Shown: piece by piece, positions 50,539 through 62,501 of the stretch
Numbering within the stretch: position 1 is the stretch's first letter
Layout of the letters: each line of letters begins with the position of its first letter
Source: Melanocharis versteri
Taxonomy: Eukaryota; Chordata; Aves; Passeriformes; Melanocharitidae
Assembly: GCA_013397845.1 (NCBI GenBank)
Contig: VZTG01010183.1
Coordinates: forward strand, 1-64,000
Direction of reading: 5' to 3'
Length of the DNA stretch: 64,000 nucleotides
The notes under the pieces: model-generated
The model's input: only the letters and a program-made list of their open reading frames with translations
What the model was told of the DNA's origin: nothing
The model's database searches: none
Translations under genes and position numbers: made by a program

Positions 50539-51640
50539 CCCCCCCCGCCCCAACCCAACCCAAACCAAACCAAACTAACAAAAAAACCCAGACCAAGACC
50601 AGTACTCCGGGGTAATTTCTAGCAGACGGCGCAATCCAAAATTTATTGGAATTTCACAGACTATTCTCAAACGTTGTGGAGGTCACTAAAGTCACCAGAT
50701 TGGATGGAGAACGATGTGTGAACTTTAGTGCATGCACTTCGTAGGTATGCAAGAATCTGGGCTTATTTATCTGTGTGTACAGGGCTCGACGATGATAGAA
50801 ATGTTCTTTACACACAGAAATATACAATAGTGATGCTTTTGAGTTTAGCAATTGCAGCTATATATCACTTATAGGACAAGCAGATGCTTCTAAAGGCGGA
50901 TGGATAAATAATTAAATACATTCCTCTATATGTTTCAGCTTCAGGAGAAAAAAAAATCGTTCGGATATAAATTATTTATACATCTCCATGTTTATCTTCA
51001 TCTGACAACGAATTACACAAAGGACAAGACTAATCAAAAACAGAATACTTTTTTTAGATGTTTGTTAAGGGCAGAGGGCAAGATCCTGTGAGTGCATTGC
51101 AAAATTAAGATGGAACAAAAATACAGGTTGCTGCTCTCTCCTGATTATGATTTCAAGATGGGATCCTGTTTTTGTGGAAGAAAGGTGGGGTAATCTTTTA
51201 CTATATCTTTACTGACACCATCTACGAGTCAGATAGAGAAGTTACGAGGGTGCCATATTGAGCAGCTTCAGCACTATTTTCCACGATCTAGATTATATCC
51301 AGCAGAATAGCAACAGCTCCCAACTCTGCCACCTCTAACCAACCCCTCCAAAGCAATCGACCTCCTACAGCAACGGGCGCTTGAGAAAAGCTTCCAATTT
51401 TTCTAGGAAGTAGAATCCTGTAAGAGATATCAGTCTTACCTGTAGAGTTGACCAAGCGATTTTCCAGCAAAATTCTTCAATCCCTCCTTGCCGGGAGTCA
51501 AAATCCTTTGTTTTACCGACTCCATTCCTGCGGGGATGCTCGCTGAATAATTCTCTGCTCTAGATACGACACTGCTACGAGCAACGATGGTTCATATTGT
51601 TTTAATCTCTTAACTTTTCGCCCTCATTCAACGACTATCG
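50539..51640. repeat. 1,102-bp duplicated block, copy 2
   Basis: Starts immediately after a single n (50538) inside a C run (8 C here, 10 C in copy 1), and continues at 51641 into unique GC-rich sequence. It appears to be a contig that overlaps the end of the left contig and extends it into the promoter gap. Confidence 0.95.
51440..51525 (-). CDS. SLC17A6: second copy of SLC17A6 coding exon 1 (probable assembly duplicate)
   Basis: Base-for-base repeat of 49874-49959 at a constant offset of 1,566, with the same ATG, donor and flanking intron. It lies inside the duplicated 1,102-bp block. Unlike the other copy, its 5' side continues without a break into GC-rich 5' flank (51641-52068). Its intron side ends abruptly at a single n at 50538. 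In the real chromosome the two copies are most likely one exon: this copy contributes the upstream sequence and the other contributes the intron. Confidence 0.85.
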
Positions 51641-52068
51641 GTGCACCTACGGGTAAAGGGAGAATGAGAGGAAGAGTGCGCGCGTGTGTGTGAGAGCGAG
51701 GTGGAGACGGCGTGCGGAGTCGGGGGGGTGAGGGCGAGAGGGAGCGCGCCTGTGTGCGGCAGCGAGCGGGGCGTCGGAGCGCGCTGCAGGCAGCCCCCGG
51801 GCTTCCCGGCAGCGCGGTGTCGCCAGGCACGGTCAGAAAGTCTCCTCGGCCTCGCAGGGTTCAGCAGCGGCGGGCGGAGGCTGGGCCATGCCCGGCAGGG
51901 AGGTCTCCGTGCGGGAGCGTTTCGAGGCAGTGCCGGCTCTGCGTGTCCCCGGCTGCAGCGCCGGCGGGGGCGGGGTGCGCTCGCCGCCCTGGGCAGACGC
52001 TGCCAAGTCCCCGGAGCCGCCGGCCGAGCCCACGGGCTGCACGGAGCAGCGGCGCGTTCGCAGCCCCC
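51641..52068 (-). promoter_or_regulatory. SLC17A6: GC/CpG-rich 5' flank and probable 5' UTR/promoter of SLC17A6
   Basis: 428 bp, strongly GC- and CpG-rich, directly upstream (minus strand) of the exon 1 leader in copy 2, about 115 bases from the ATG onward. It looks like a CpG-island promoter. No TATA box in a convincing position was seen and the transcription start is not determinable by eye. A GT/CG-rich alternating stretch (GTGCGCGCGTGTGTGTG) lies at about 51675-51691. It ends at a single n. Confidence 0.65.
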
Positions 52069-52069
52069 N

Positions 52070-52216
52070 TAGATCATGTTAGGAATCCATTAGTGACTAC
52101 TTTCTCTAAAGCGTTTAGTATTTTCCATCTCTTTTTTGTCCTCCGTCTTCATGCCTCTGAGTAGGCCACTGTAACACTCGACCTTGATTTGTGGTATTTA
52201 CAGCACTGGAATGAAC
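52070..52216. repeat. 147-bp duplicated block, copy 2
   Basis: Identical to 50391-50537. It begins directly after the single n at 52069 and continues into the unique upstream flank of SLC17A6. Confidence 0.95.
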
Positions 52217-55200
52217 TGAATATGTTCTGAACAGAATTATTTTTCCTTCCAGAATCTAATAATAATAAACTTTTATCTCTTTGAAGAAAATTAAAGATGC
52301 AAAAATCGGTATTTCTTTCTTAGTCATAACCATTATATTTCTCTTAGGTTTCATTTTTAAGTTTCTGCAATGTGCTACTTTAAAAAAAATTATAACTTGC
52401 GTTTTAAACAAGTCCTTCTAATATTATTAAGCGACTTCACTTTCCTAGTTGATAACTAAATTCAAACCGTATTTTTAAAGGAAGATTCCCTGATGAAAAC
52501 ATATGTTGCAGTTGTAATATCCTAAAAGCAACTGCTCTTTGGATTTATAGAAATATTTCTTTCAGATGTTGCCCTCTGCTGGAGGGTTAATGAAGTTTTA
52601 CAGCGCCAAACCACATTTATACAAGACCAATTATTTTAATAGTGAAATTCCCATAATGACTGATCCATGTAGAATTTCAATATTTCCTTTCAAAATTGTA
52701 AAAGAACTATAAAGTAATAGAGTAGAAAATAAATTATAAATAAACCATATGCAATTGAAATGTTGCTAATTAGCATCATAACACAGCCCCGATTTCTACA
52801 TCACAGTAGCTATTGGATGTGGTTTGCAGCATTGTCACTACCATTACAAAACTGAAAGGATTTTTCCCAGAAGAGGAAAAGCTGCACAGTTACATAAGCA
52901 TGTCTTCCCAGTGTATCATGGCTCCGCTGTGCCACTGCAGATGCTCAAAGGAAACCCATATTAATAGATTTTTCTGAGAGGCAGCAGGAACAGAATATTG
53001 TTTTGCAGGGATGCATTAAATGGGATTGGATTCTGTAATTCAAGCCTTTCAGAAAGGTACTGAGCACTCTTCTGAGCTGGAATTTGAGGCTGTAAAGCCT
53101 GCTGGGCAAGGGTGCTTTGTTTATTTATGCTGTGCAAGGAGCTCTGACCCCTTTTTTAGAAAGCTCAGCACTGGCATGGCTTTGATGCTATGGCTACTAA
53201 GTAGCAGCAATAATTATTAGCAAAATAATAGCATTTAATAAATAAATGATGATTGATTTGGGAAAGATAAATAATTTATTATATCACAGCAAAATGGGGA
53301 AGAAAAGTCCAGATGGCACATTCCTGCTTGTTTCTCTTGGTAGAGGAGAATTAGATAGTCCTTAATTGCATAAAATATGCAAAATAGCAAGCAACCTTGG
53401 TACAGTAAAATCCTATAGTGACTAGGCTTTGCTGCTGTGCCTATCTGAAATAGAAATTTTATGTCTATCAGATGATACATCCAGATATTACTGGATCATG
53501 TCCTGATCAAGCTCAGCTGGTTTGGCTTCACATGAGAGCAGTAGACAGCTAATCTCATCAGTTCTACAAAATTTGTGCAGTCTTGTCAGCTTTTTAAACA
53601 TAATATATTAAGTATTTAACTGTGGTAGAATAAGCCATTTCTAGAAGAAACAACACATAACACTAATCAAAATTATTACCAATAATTATTTTTTTAATAA
53701 ACACCTGTCACAGACCACTCACAAAAGTGCACTCAGACTTCAGTGAGATCACAATGAGCTCTTTCCACTGGTGTCAGTGGTAAAGGGAAACAGGATGTTA
53801 TGCAGAACATTCTAGTCCAGGTGACCACTGCTAAATATTCACATATTGATTAGGAGGAAAGAGATTCAGCCAAAAGTTGCTCAGTAAAAAATGTGGCTCT
53901 GAAATGGCTCTAACAATATCTGTGGGATGATATGGTATAATCCAAGATGCTGCAGATGTCTGTGTTTTTCACATAGAACAGAAAACTTATTGTTTCATCC
54001 TGAAATCTTGCAATTGAATACAATTCTCTTCACCTCATTGGATTTTCTTTAATTTTTGCTCATGTGAAGGCTAAAGGATTGAATCCTTATACGCTCTTCC
54101 ATTTCTATAAACAGTTAATTTTTACAAATTTCAAACTGAGTTATTTCAAGAAGTTAATCTCTGAAAGAGATGAAGAATTACAGACGTGGTTCCTAGCTCA
54201 TTTTTTTCTTATTGCTATGTATCTAATCTCAACATTTTCTACAATAATCCTCAGAATAGTGCCTAAATATCTTAAAACTCTTTTAGAGAAGTTTGAAGTC
54301 AATGCACCAATATAAACCCTTTCTCTCTAAGTTTTAGTCTTTCTGAAGAAAACTACACAGTAAGCTAAAATTTTCATCATGGTACATACCAGTGATTTAA
54401 AAATAGTAATTATTTGAATTCCATTTTTGAGCTTATCTTTGCTGTTGATTCACTGAAAAATGAATTTTCTCTTTCCCAAGTGTCATGCAAGCAGAATTTA
54501 TAAATGAACATATATTTTATGATCCATTTTGAAAAATAAGCATATATGTGTTACTTTAAATTCATATGATCATACATACAAAACCTAAGGCATTTTGTTA
54601 TTCCTGTTTACTGAAAGGTGACAAAATACTGCTTTCAATAATAAGTGTCATCTTCAGGAAAAAAAAAGTGCTTAAAATCTTAGTTATGCCATTAAATCCC
54701 TGTGTGTGATACAGATTTACCATACTGAGGATAGCATAAACATGCCTCAAAAATTATGAATTATGATCTAATTATTACTCCTGTTTATGGTAGCTGTCCA
54801 CTAAATCCAGTGGAATTTGATGTCACCTGAAGAACAAAGCAATTTTTAACTTTCTTTGGGACTATGGAACTGCAAAATCCCACAGCAAAATAATCATCAT
54901 GCCTGCCAGGCCACCGGAAAGAAGGTTTTCTGGAAGAAGGAACAGCTTTGTAAACTCTTTTTTAGCAAACTATTTATTGAAAGAAAAATTCAATCATAAA
55001 AGGAAAATATTGAAATAAAATCTTGTGCCAAACCTTGACTTAAGAGGCAGAAAAATGTGACAAAAATATTGTTTTAAACCAGGAATTTTCTCATTCTCCC
55101 TGAAAATTTGCAAGGATCACTTCCTGAACAACTTTAGTGGGTTTTGTCTTATTCTCCAGAGTCATGATTATTCACTGCTGGACAAGTCCCTTGGAAAACT

Positions 55201-56212
55201 GCACAATACATCACTTTGAGGATTTAGACGTAGTGTCCATGTGTTGACATACTAAAGATGTTTCTACACTGAATTTTGCATGCGAAGCTGCAAAGATTCC
55301 TGAATCCAAGTTAAAACTATGTGAAGCTGGGTTGACAACACTTCATAGATAATTCTGCCTTTTGTAGAGCTATCCACCAGTGTCTAAACCTGTATTTTAT
55401 GAAATGGGCTGTACCTACAGGTCCAGACCTAGGTCATGAGCACAATGTGGTTATTATGTCTTGTCGAGCAGTGTATTACACAACGGTGTCGAAAGGAATA
55501 GTTGTAACGTGCTGCAATACTTGTGGAACTTCTTTCTGCTTCCTCACGATCTGCGATGCTTACATCTTGAGTGGTACTTTAATTTTCTGAACTGCGGGCC
55601 AGATTGGTGATTTATGTGTCATACAACAAACACAGTAGAAGTCGAAGTGTTGGATCAGATCTTGGCTCTGTATTTCTACAACAACACCACTATCCTTCTT
55701 ATTTTATGTCCCAAAGAGGCCATGCTTGGACTGAAATATGCTAAAAAATACGTGTGTATGGGCAGAACTTACATGTTCACATGGTCCCTCTCAACCAGAC
55801 TGTGCATTTTGGAAATAGAAATCTGGAACTTTGGGCCATGATCACAGGGACAAATAGAAAAATCTAGCAGGAAGCTGACCACAAAGCCAATATAAAAGTG
55901 GCTGTGGACTTTGTCAAGCAAAGTTGAGTAGCTTTTCCACTGCTTCAACTAAGTTTGATATATGGCAGCTTAGTGCTTGTAAATTGGGCTACTCCTTCAG
56001 ATGCCCTTATTTGGTTGTTGGAATGTTGTTACATTGCTTTGCCAGTAGTCTAATAGGCACAAGAAATGAAACATGAGAGAGTACAGGTGTTGCACACTCA
56101 TTTTTCAGGGTGGTTTCTTGTTTTAACCAAACTGGAGGTAATTTGCTCAGGGATCTCTGCACTAACATAGATGATGAAATATTCTAAAGATATGCCACAA
56201 ACACCAGGGGAT

Positions 56213-56251
56213 TGTTTGTTTTGTTGTTTTGTTTGTTCGTTGGTTTGTTAA
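56213..56251. repeat. degenerate (TTTG)n tract
   Basis: TTTGTTTTGTTGTTTTGTTT followed by GTTCGTTGGTTTGTT, in the upstream flank. Confidence 0.8.
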
Positions 56252-57588
56252 TTTAGGAATATCTTGTTTCTAAGCATGTAAATTCTTAGTGTTCATTCTA
56301 ATAGTGCCTAATTATCAGATAATCTAGCTCATGTTGAAGCTATTCCTTCAGCCCTCTAGTGGTAAAAGGACTAGGTAAACGACTAGAACTGCAGTCAATT
56401 TTTATGTTCTATCGGTGTTGCAGATCTCACCACGAAAAAAAAATCAGTAGATGATTTGAAGTTACTATTTAGGACTACTCCATGGCTGGAAATTTTTCTG
56501 TTATATTACGAAAAGATTCATTTATTTCCTTCATCCTCGCTTTCCTGTCTAAAATCTAGTTACTTTTTAGTATTAGCAGATAGATTGTTAAAAAAACCCC
56601 AACAAAATAATAAAAATCCATCCAATGGAAATGCTTCCTAAATCACGAAAGCAATGATATTACTTTAATTTTTTTTTCTGGTATATCTGCAGAGAAATTT
56701 AACAGCATTGAATACATTTATTTTAAAAGTAAATGGAGATGCTTATATTCTTCCCACATATTACAGGAACATCTGTTCCTTTGAATTCCAGTACTGTTCC
56801 ATGAGTTACATGCAAAGGATCCCAAAGGACTGGAAGCCATCTGTCATGCTACACAGACAGAAATGCACCTACCTCTGAGGCTCAGACACAGTAACAATTC
56901 TCTCAGTACCCAAGACAACTAAGCAACACTTGGTGAGTGGGATGCAATTACCCATAACAAAATTTAGCCAAGAATTTGTGATCACAGCACATTATCCTAT
57001 CTTTTATTACTATGATGATTAATGATCTTTTTTATATCATTAATCTGTCATTACATTATTATTCCAGGATGACCATCACTGGATGGTTTAACAGCTTAGA
57101 AAAGGCTTTTATGCAAAAGTCAGTTTCGTCTTAGTGACAGTCAAGTCTCTTTTCACTGCATGAGAAACCTTGTGAGAAATGCAGAAATTTAAGACTGTAT
57201 TATGATGACTTTTTATTTCAAGAATTAGAAACTCAGAAGCAGATTTTATAAGGCTGCAGTAGTCCTTTATATTCTGTTGACTTGTTTCTTAGCATTATTT
57301 TAAAATGCATTAAGAGAAGTTTGATGAGGAATTTCAATTGATTCAGATCACAAGTTGCACTGATCTGAACAGGGCTTAAATCTACTTCATGCTTTCATTT
57401 GCTAGAAGAACACTTAAAAAGATACCAAAAGCAACATCAGATGCATCATTTGATCAGGAAATTATTCCTCGTGGGGGAAAACAACCCAACAAAACTCATA
57501 ATAGATATTTGGAAAATAATTGTGCTTAGTACAATAGCAAACTGACATCTGAGGAGGTGGAGCAGGCTCTGGACTACCATGTTGGGTC

Positions 57589-57613
57589 TGTAATTACAAT
57601 TACTGTAATTACA
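57589..57613. promoter_or_regulatory. two TGTAATTACA palindromes in tandem
   Basis: The perfect 10-bp palindrome TGTAATTACA occurs at 57589-57598 and again at 57604-57613. Each contains the homeodomain core TAATTA. This could be a homeodomain site cluster about 5.5 kb upstream of the promoter, or chance in AT-rich DNA. Confidence 0.3.
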
Positions 57614-58362
57614 ACCTAAATTTGTCATTCAGTTTTAATGTGCCTCTATTTTTCTTTGGTTATTCTTCTTTAGGATAAATATTGATTTTTCAATAGACTA
57701 AATTAACACAAAATACATTAAATGCTCTGTAGAAAGAATGTGTGTAGATTCTTTTATGTGTAAAGTTGTTTCTCTAAGAAGAAAGACATACATATAACTG
57801 TAATTAGAATCTATATCCACAAATACAATTTACTAGTGGACACTTGCGTATTTGCATGTGCTAAACCATAACTTTGCTCTGTAGAATGGTATTGAGACAA
57901 TTAGTACAGCTGTAGTAAAAAGTAAATAAGGAGGAAAAATGTGTTTAGTTGATGTTTGGGGTTAGTGGATTCTGTAGAAAGTAATTGTCATGCTTTCCCA
58001 AGAAAGAACCATGTTTTGCATCTGAGGGAGACTTTCATTCATTCCATATTTTCTTCTTTAGTTTAATTTCTTGACAAGCTGACAATCATCACACTAATTC
58101 AAGACTGAATGTAATTAATTTAATCACTTGAATTTCCTTGGAATTAGCATAAAAGCATTGTCTCCGATATGGATCCAAAATAGGAAAATACAAAATCTAT
58201 GCAGGTTTCTTACGTCATACATTTGCATCTACATCAGATAACACTAACCCAAGTTAACAATGCCATCATGTCTTCAAATGACTAATATTTTAATAACAAT
58301 ATTCCCATCATTGTAGTCATAATATAAAATCAAGTATTGCTTGTTCTGTGAGCATCAAAAAC

Positions 58363-58425
58363 ATAGAATCATAGAATTATCAAGGTTGGAAAAGACCTCT
58401 AAGGTAATTGAGTTCAGCTCTTAAT
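58363..58425 (-). mobile_element. CR1 3'-tail fragment upstream of the gene
   Basis: The plus strand reads ATAGAATCATAGAATTATC, then AAGGTTGGAAAAGACCTC, then TAAGGTAATTGAGTTCAGC, the antisense of a CR1 3' end. The GC-richer sequence to about 58500 may belong to the same insertion. Confidence 0.75.
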
Positions 58426-61400
58426 GAATGCATCTGACTCCCTGAGGCTTCCTGTCCTCAGTAACCCTGGTTTTCTACCGTCCTTTCCTTACATCAGGCC
58501 CTGGTCAGGATCTGTGAGAACTCAGGTCCACCCCTGTGTGTTCTCCAACGCTTTCCTGTCAGCAATACTTAGTTTCTGTCATGTCATCAACATGTCTTTT
58601 CCTTCTTCCTTGTTGTGCCTCTTTTATTTTCCTTTACAACACTGCTTTTGGTAAATTATTCTTCTGAAAATTGTAGGGAACTCGTAATTCTGGCACATTT
58701 TGTTTCTGCCAAACTGGACCAAAATGGGTTCAAAAGTGATTATGAAAGTAAATGAACAGACATACAAAAAAAGAAGTGTAAGTCTCATTTTGATAGAAAA
58801 GAGAACTGAACCCATCAGTGTTGATCTCATATCTCATTAATAGCAGAAGCTATCTTCGATATTTTTGTATCTTTTGAGGGACGATGTGCATGCCTTCTCT
58901 AAACCACAAGGTCTTGCCTCTTTTATAAATACTTCAGAAGTGCTAGATACCTTCTTTGGAGAACATGGCCATGGGTTTGAAGGCCGAAGAGTCCAAGCAT
59001 TCTTGTTCTTACCACAAGATGCACAGGAAAACCAAAGACTGTAAAAGATGTTAAGGGAATCAAAAGACAGAAATGCTATTCTTGTTGATACGTGGAATAC
59101 ATAGGATGTTCCTTCTCCCACAGAAATACTAGAGCAGCACATAAATTAAGATGACAGAAAAATATCTGCTTTATTTTACTGCACTGCTAATGACCTCAAT
59201 GGTTATTGCATTGTGTTCCACAGGGTAGGGGGGAAGATCAGGATGTCACATAAGTAGATTACTTCAGCCCAAAGCACTCAACCTATCCATTTAAAAATAC
59301 CTGTGATCTCTAAATGTAACTAAAAATATTGAGTTCTTGATTCAGACACCTTTTCTAAATGTCACCATTAAGCTCAGATTTCATACGCATTTCATTTTAT
59401 AATCTGGTGTTTAAGTGTAAATATTTTACATCTATTTTTTCTTATTGTTTGTTATAAATAAATCATCATAGGTCTGGTAGATCAACGAACTGATCCCTCT
59501 GGAGGAAGTCTGTTGATTTTTGTGTGACTCAGTCTCTGTGTGACCAGTTCTGATGTCTTTAGCTATTCCAGTGTTTCTTCTACAGGGGAGGTGAATTTTA
59601 TTTATATATTTAGTGGCCTATTTGCAAGACTTGGAAGTTCAAACAGTTCAAAAGACTTGTGCTGAACCTTCTCCCCTTACCAGGCTCAGTGTTTCCTTGT
59701 CTGTCTCTTAGGCTGGCGTTTTCATCCTGAAAGCCAGGAAAAGCATTTCTGTCTTTTGGTTTTCCTTCCAACAGCCCTCATCTTAATAGTTGACTTTTTC
59801 TGGGCCTTTGCCATGGACTTTTACTGAATTAAGTCTGATTATTACAACTCATTCTGATGTTGAGGCACTTTCTCACTCTTCTTGGGGCAAAGATTTGCTG
59901 GTTGCTTCCCTTTTCTACCCAAAGGGCACTCTTCTATGGGCAGTTCTTAACTGGCTTTTTTTCTTTCCAGAGCTGGGAAAGTGCTATCCCTGTGTGCTGC
60001 GAGAAGTGATCAGTATTACCATTAGTGCTGTCTCTGTAGGCTGTGGTGTATGATCTAGGGATCCCACTCTGTTTGCCAAAGCCAAATACTAAAGTGTAGA
60101 TAGAAAGCTCTTATAAGACAATGCTATTTATTCTGTTTTAGTGCTACAGAAACTTCTCAATCTATTAGAAAAATAACAGCTGGAAGGAGGAAAGAGACAA
60201 ATGTCAAAGTCTCTGCTTGGACTGTATTCCTACCTAGTAGAGCAAGAGGCATATCTCTGCATAATATTCAGAAAAGAATTCAGGATTTGCCCAACTGTGT
60301 GGAACTAATTTAAAGGTGCCCATGGCATTCTACTAGCTGAGAAAGATTTCATACAATTTTCGCTATGCTCTCCCTTCCGAAGTAATGCCAGTTTCTCAAA
60401 AAAATGTCTTCCCATTTGTTTGTTCTGAAGCCCTGTTGAGGTATTTCTTAGCTATGAAGCCTGCTTTATCCATGAGAAATGTCCATTATGCTACAGCCAA
60501 ACAAAGATCAAGACTGAGATATGGATAAATATGTAAGAAAAGGGAGGTTGAAAGCACAGTTTTGTTGCTGTTTGCCAGATATCCAGAGCTCACACCCCAG
60601 GGGCTGCAGCCAGGTAATTAATGTCTGCAACACCTAACTTGTTAAATTTAGTTGCTTGTTTTCTTGTTCTCTCACTTAATATTTTCCTGTATTTCCACAC
60701 TGTATGTCTTCCTTCGTACATAAATCCAATAAAATCACAGTTGCTATTTCCAGACAAAGGGCCTAAATTTTGTTACAGCGATCTGAATGTTTTTGTGTAC
60801 ACATCATTTTTTTCTCCTTATTATGATAGACTGACTTTTAGGTACTAGTAGTCCCTAGTTTTGTTTTGTTTTGATGTGTCTAGTAATTGGCCTGAGACTG
60901 CCAATTCATCCCTTTTTTTTTTTGTGGATATCTTCTGGCTTCTGAAGTGCTGAACAGATCAGAAGCATTACAAAGGCTAGATTTAGCACCTTTACAACAA
61001 CAGGCTTCATACCTTTTTTGGCTTTCTGTTAGGAATAATAATATAATAATCAAAGCTCTGAAATAAATACATATCCCCAGACTGAATGGCTGGAAAGTGA
61101 GTAGTCCCTAAAAATCCATTCTGTCAGTCATGTCCTCTTCACTTCCAAATTCTTCTTTACTATGAGGCCTCATTGGCTTATGAAAACACCTTTCCCTGGA
61201 GGAACTTTATCTTTAATAAAAATCTCCACTGAATCCATGTGTTAAATCAGTCTCATGTTAGTGAGTCACTCCTGGTGCATTGACTTGGTCTTCTGGTTTC
61301 ACAGACAAATTTCCTCGGCAGGTTGCCCATTTCTTCCCATTTATGACAAGAATGTTAATCACTCTCTGATCAGTGTGTGCTCCATCATCAGGACACATCA

Positions 61401-62458
61401 TAAATCATTGAGAGGTACTTTGGCAGCTGGTTAACATTACACCTAAGTGCTTCACCCAGCACATGCTTTTCCCATCTACATGAGCATCTTTCCTTCACTC
61501 ATGTCTTGTGCCTTGTGTGGTGTTCTCCAAAAGGCTTCATAAATCGATTGCTTGTCTTTCAAAGCTGGCCTGTACTCTCCAGCACTTCTAATAGATTTCA
61601 AAATGATCCTCATTAATCCTTCTTCACTGAAAGGATGGGTGACCAGTCACACAGCCTGAGGGAGATGGAAAAACATGGCCAGTGAGGGAGAGAGAGGGGG
61701 ATTCTCTCTTAAATCCCTCTGGAGCACAGAAGTGGTCAGACAGTGTAACAAACCAATCTCAAGGAATATGACTTTAAATGCAACAGGACTTTCTCATGAG
61801 TGCCAGCCTTTCGTCAGGAAATCTCACAATTATTTGTGTTCTGGAATTCCTTTCCCATACCACAGGCAGGTTATCAGCCTGAGAGTAGACTCTCACTAAA
61901 CTTTTTTGAGGGAGCTGAAGGCAATTTCTGTTTCACACATATATTACTGTTTTTCCAAAATACTCCATGCTTCACCTACCCCATTTCCCTGCAGTAGGAT
62001 AACAAGCAGCCTACAGATCCTAGCATTTGAAGGAATGTCCCTTTCTCAGCACAAGTGGGATGGCAGATGTACAGGTGAGCTGTATCACCTTCTTCTCCGT
62101 GCTTTTTCTTATTTTAATTCTTGCTATTTCACAAAAGGTTATAGGGACATAAATAGGAAAACATAATCTTCAAAATTAAAGTAATTCTAAACAGTTGATA
62201 ATACTGCTAAACATTGGGGCCCAGTTCTAATACCCTTAGTAAATACTTGACCAAAGTGTCACTCTATTTTTTTATTAGTAGCTGCTCTTTTGTTAGTAGA
62301 CAAATTAGGTTCACAAGTTCTTTGTGCATCGGGAAGGAAGACTGAGCAAACTGAGCGTGAGCAGTAACCTTTTCTTCTTGATAGTATTCAAATACCTGAT
62401 ACTTCTCAGGATTTTTATTTATTAATTAGTCTGAGTTTAATTCTCCAGGTAATGTGAA

Positions 62459-62501
62459 TTCTATTCTATTCTATTCTATTCTATTCTATTCTATTCTATT
62501 C
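62459..62501. repeat. (TTCTA)n microsatellite
   Basis: Eight perfect pentanucleotide units (ATTCT register) in the upstream flank. Confidence 0.95.

Noticed and set aside
48973..51640. Genuine exon 1 duplication or alternative first exons
   Set aside because: The copies appear identical and the inner joints fall at N characters. Both features point to misassembly.
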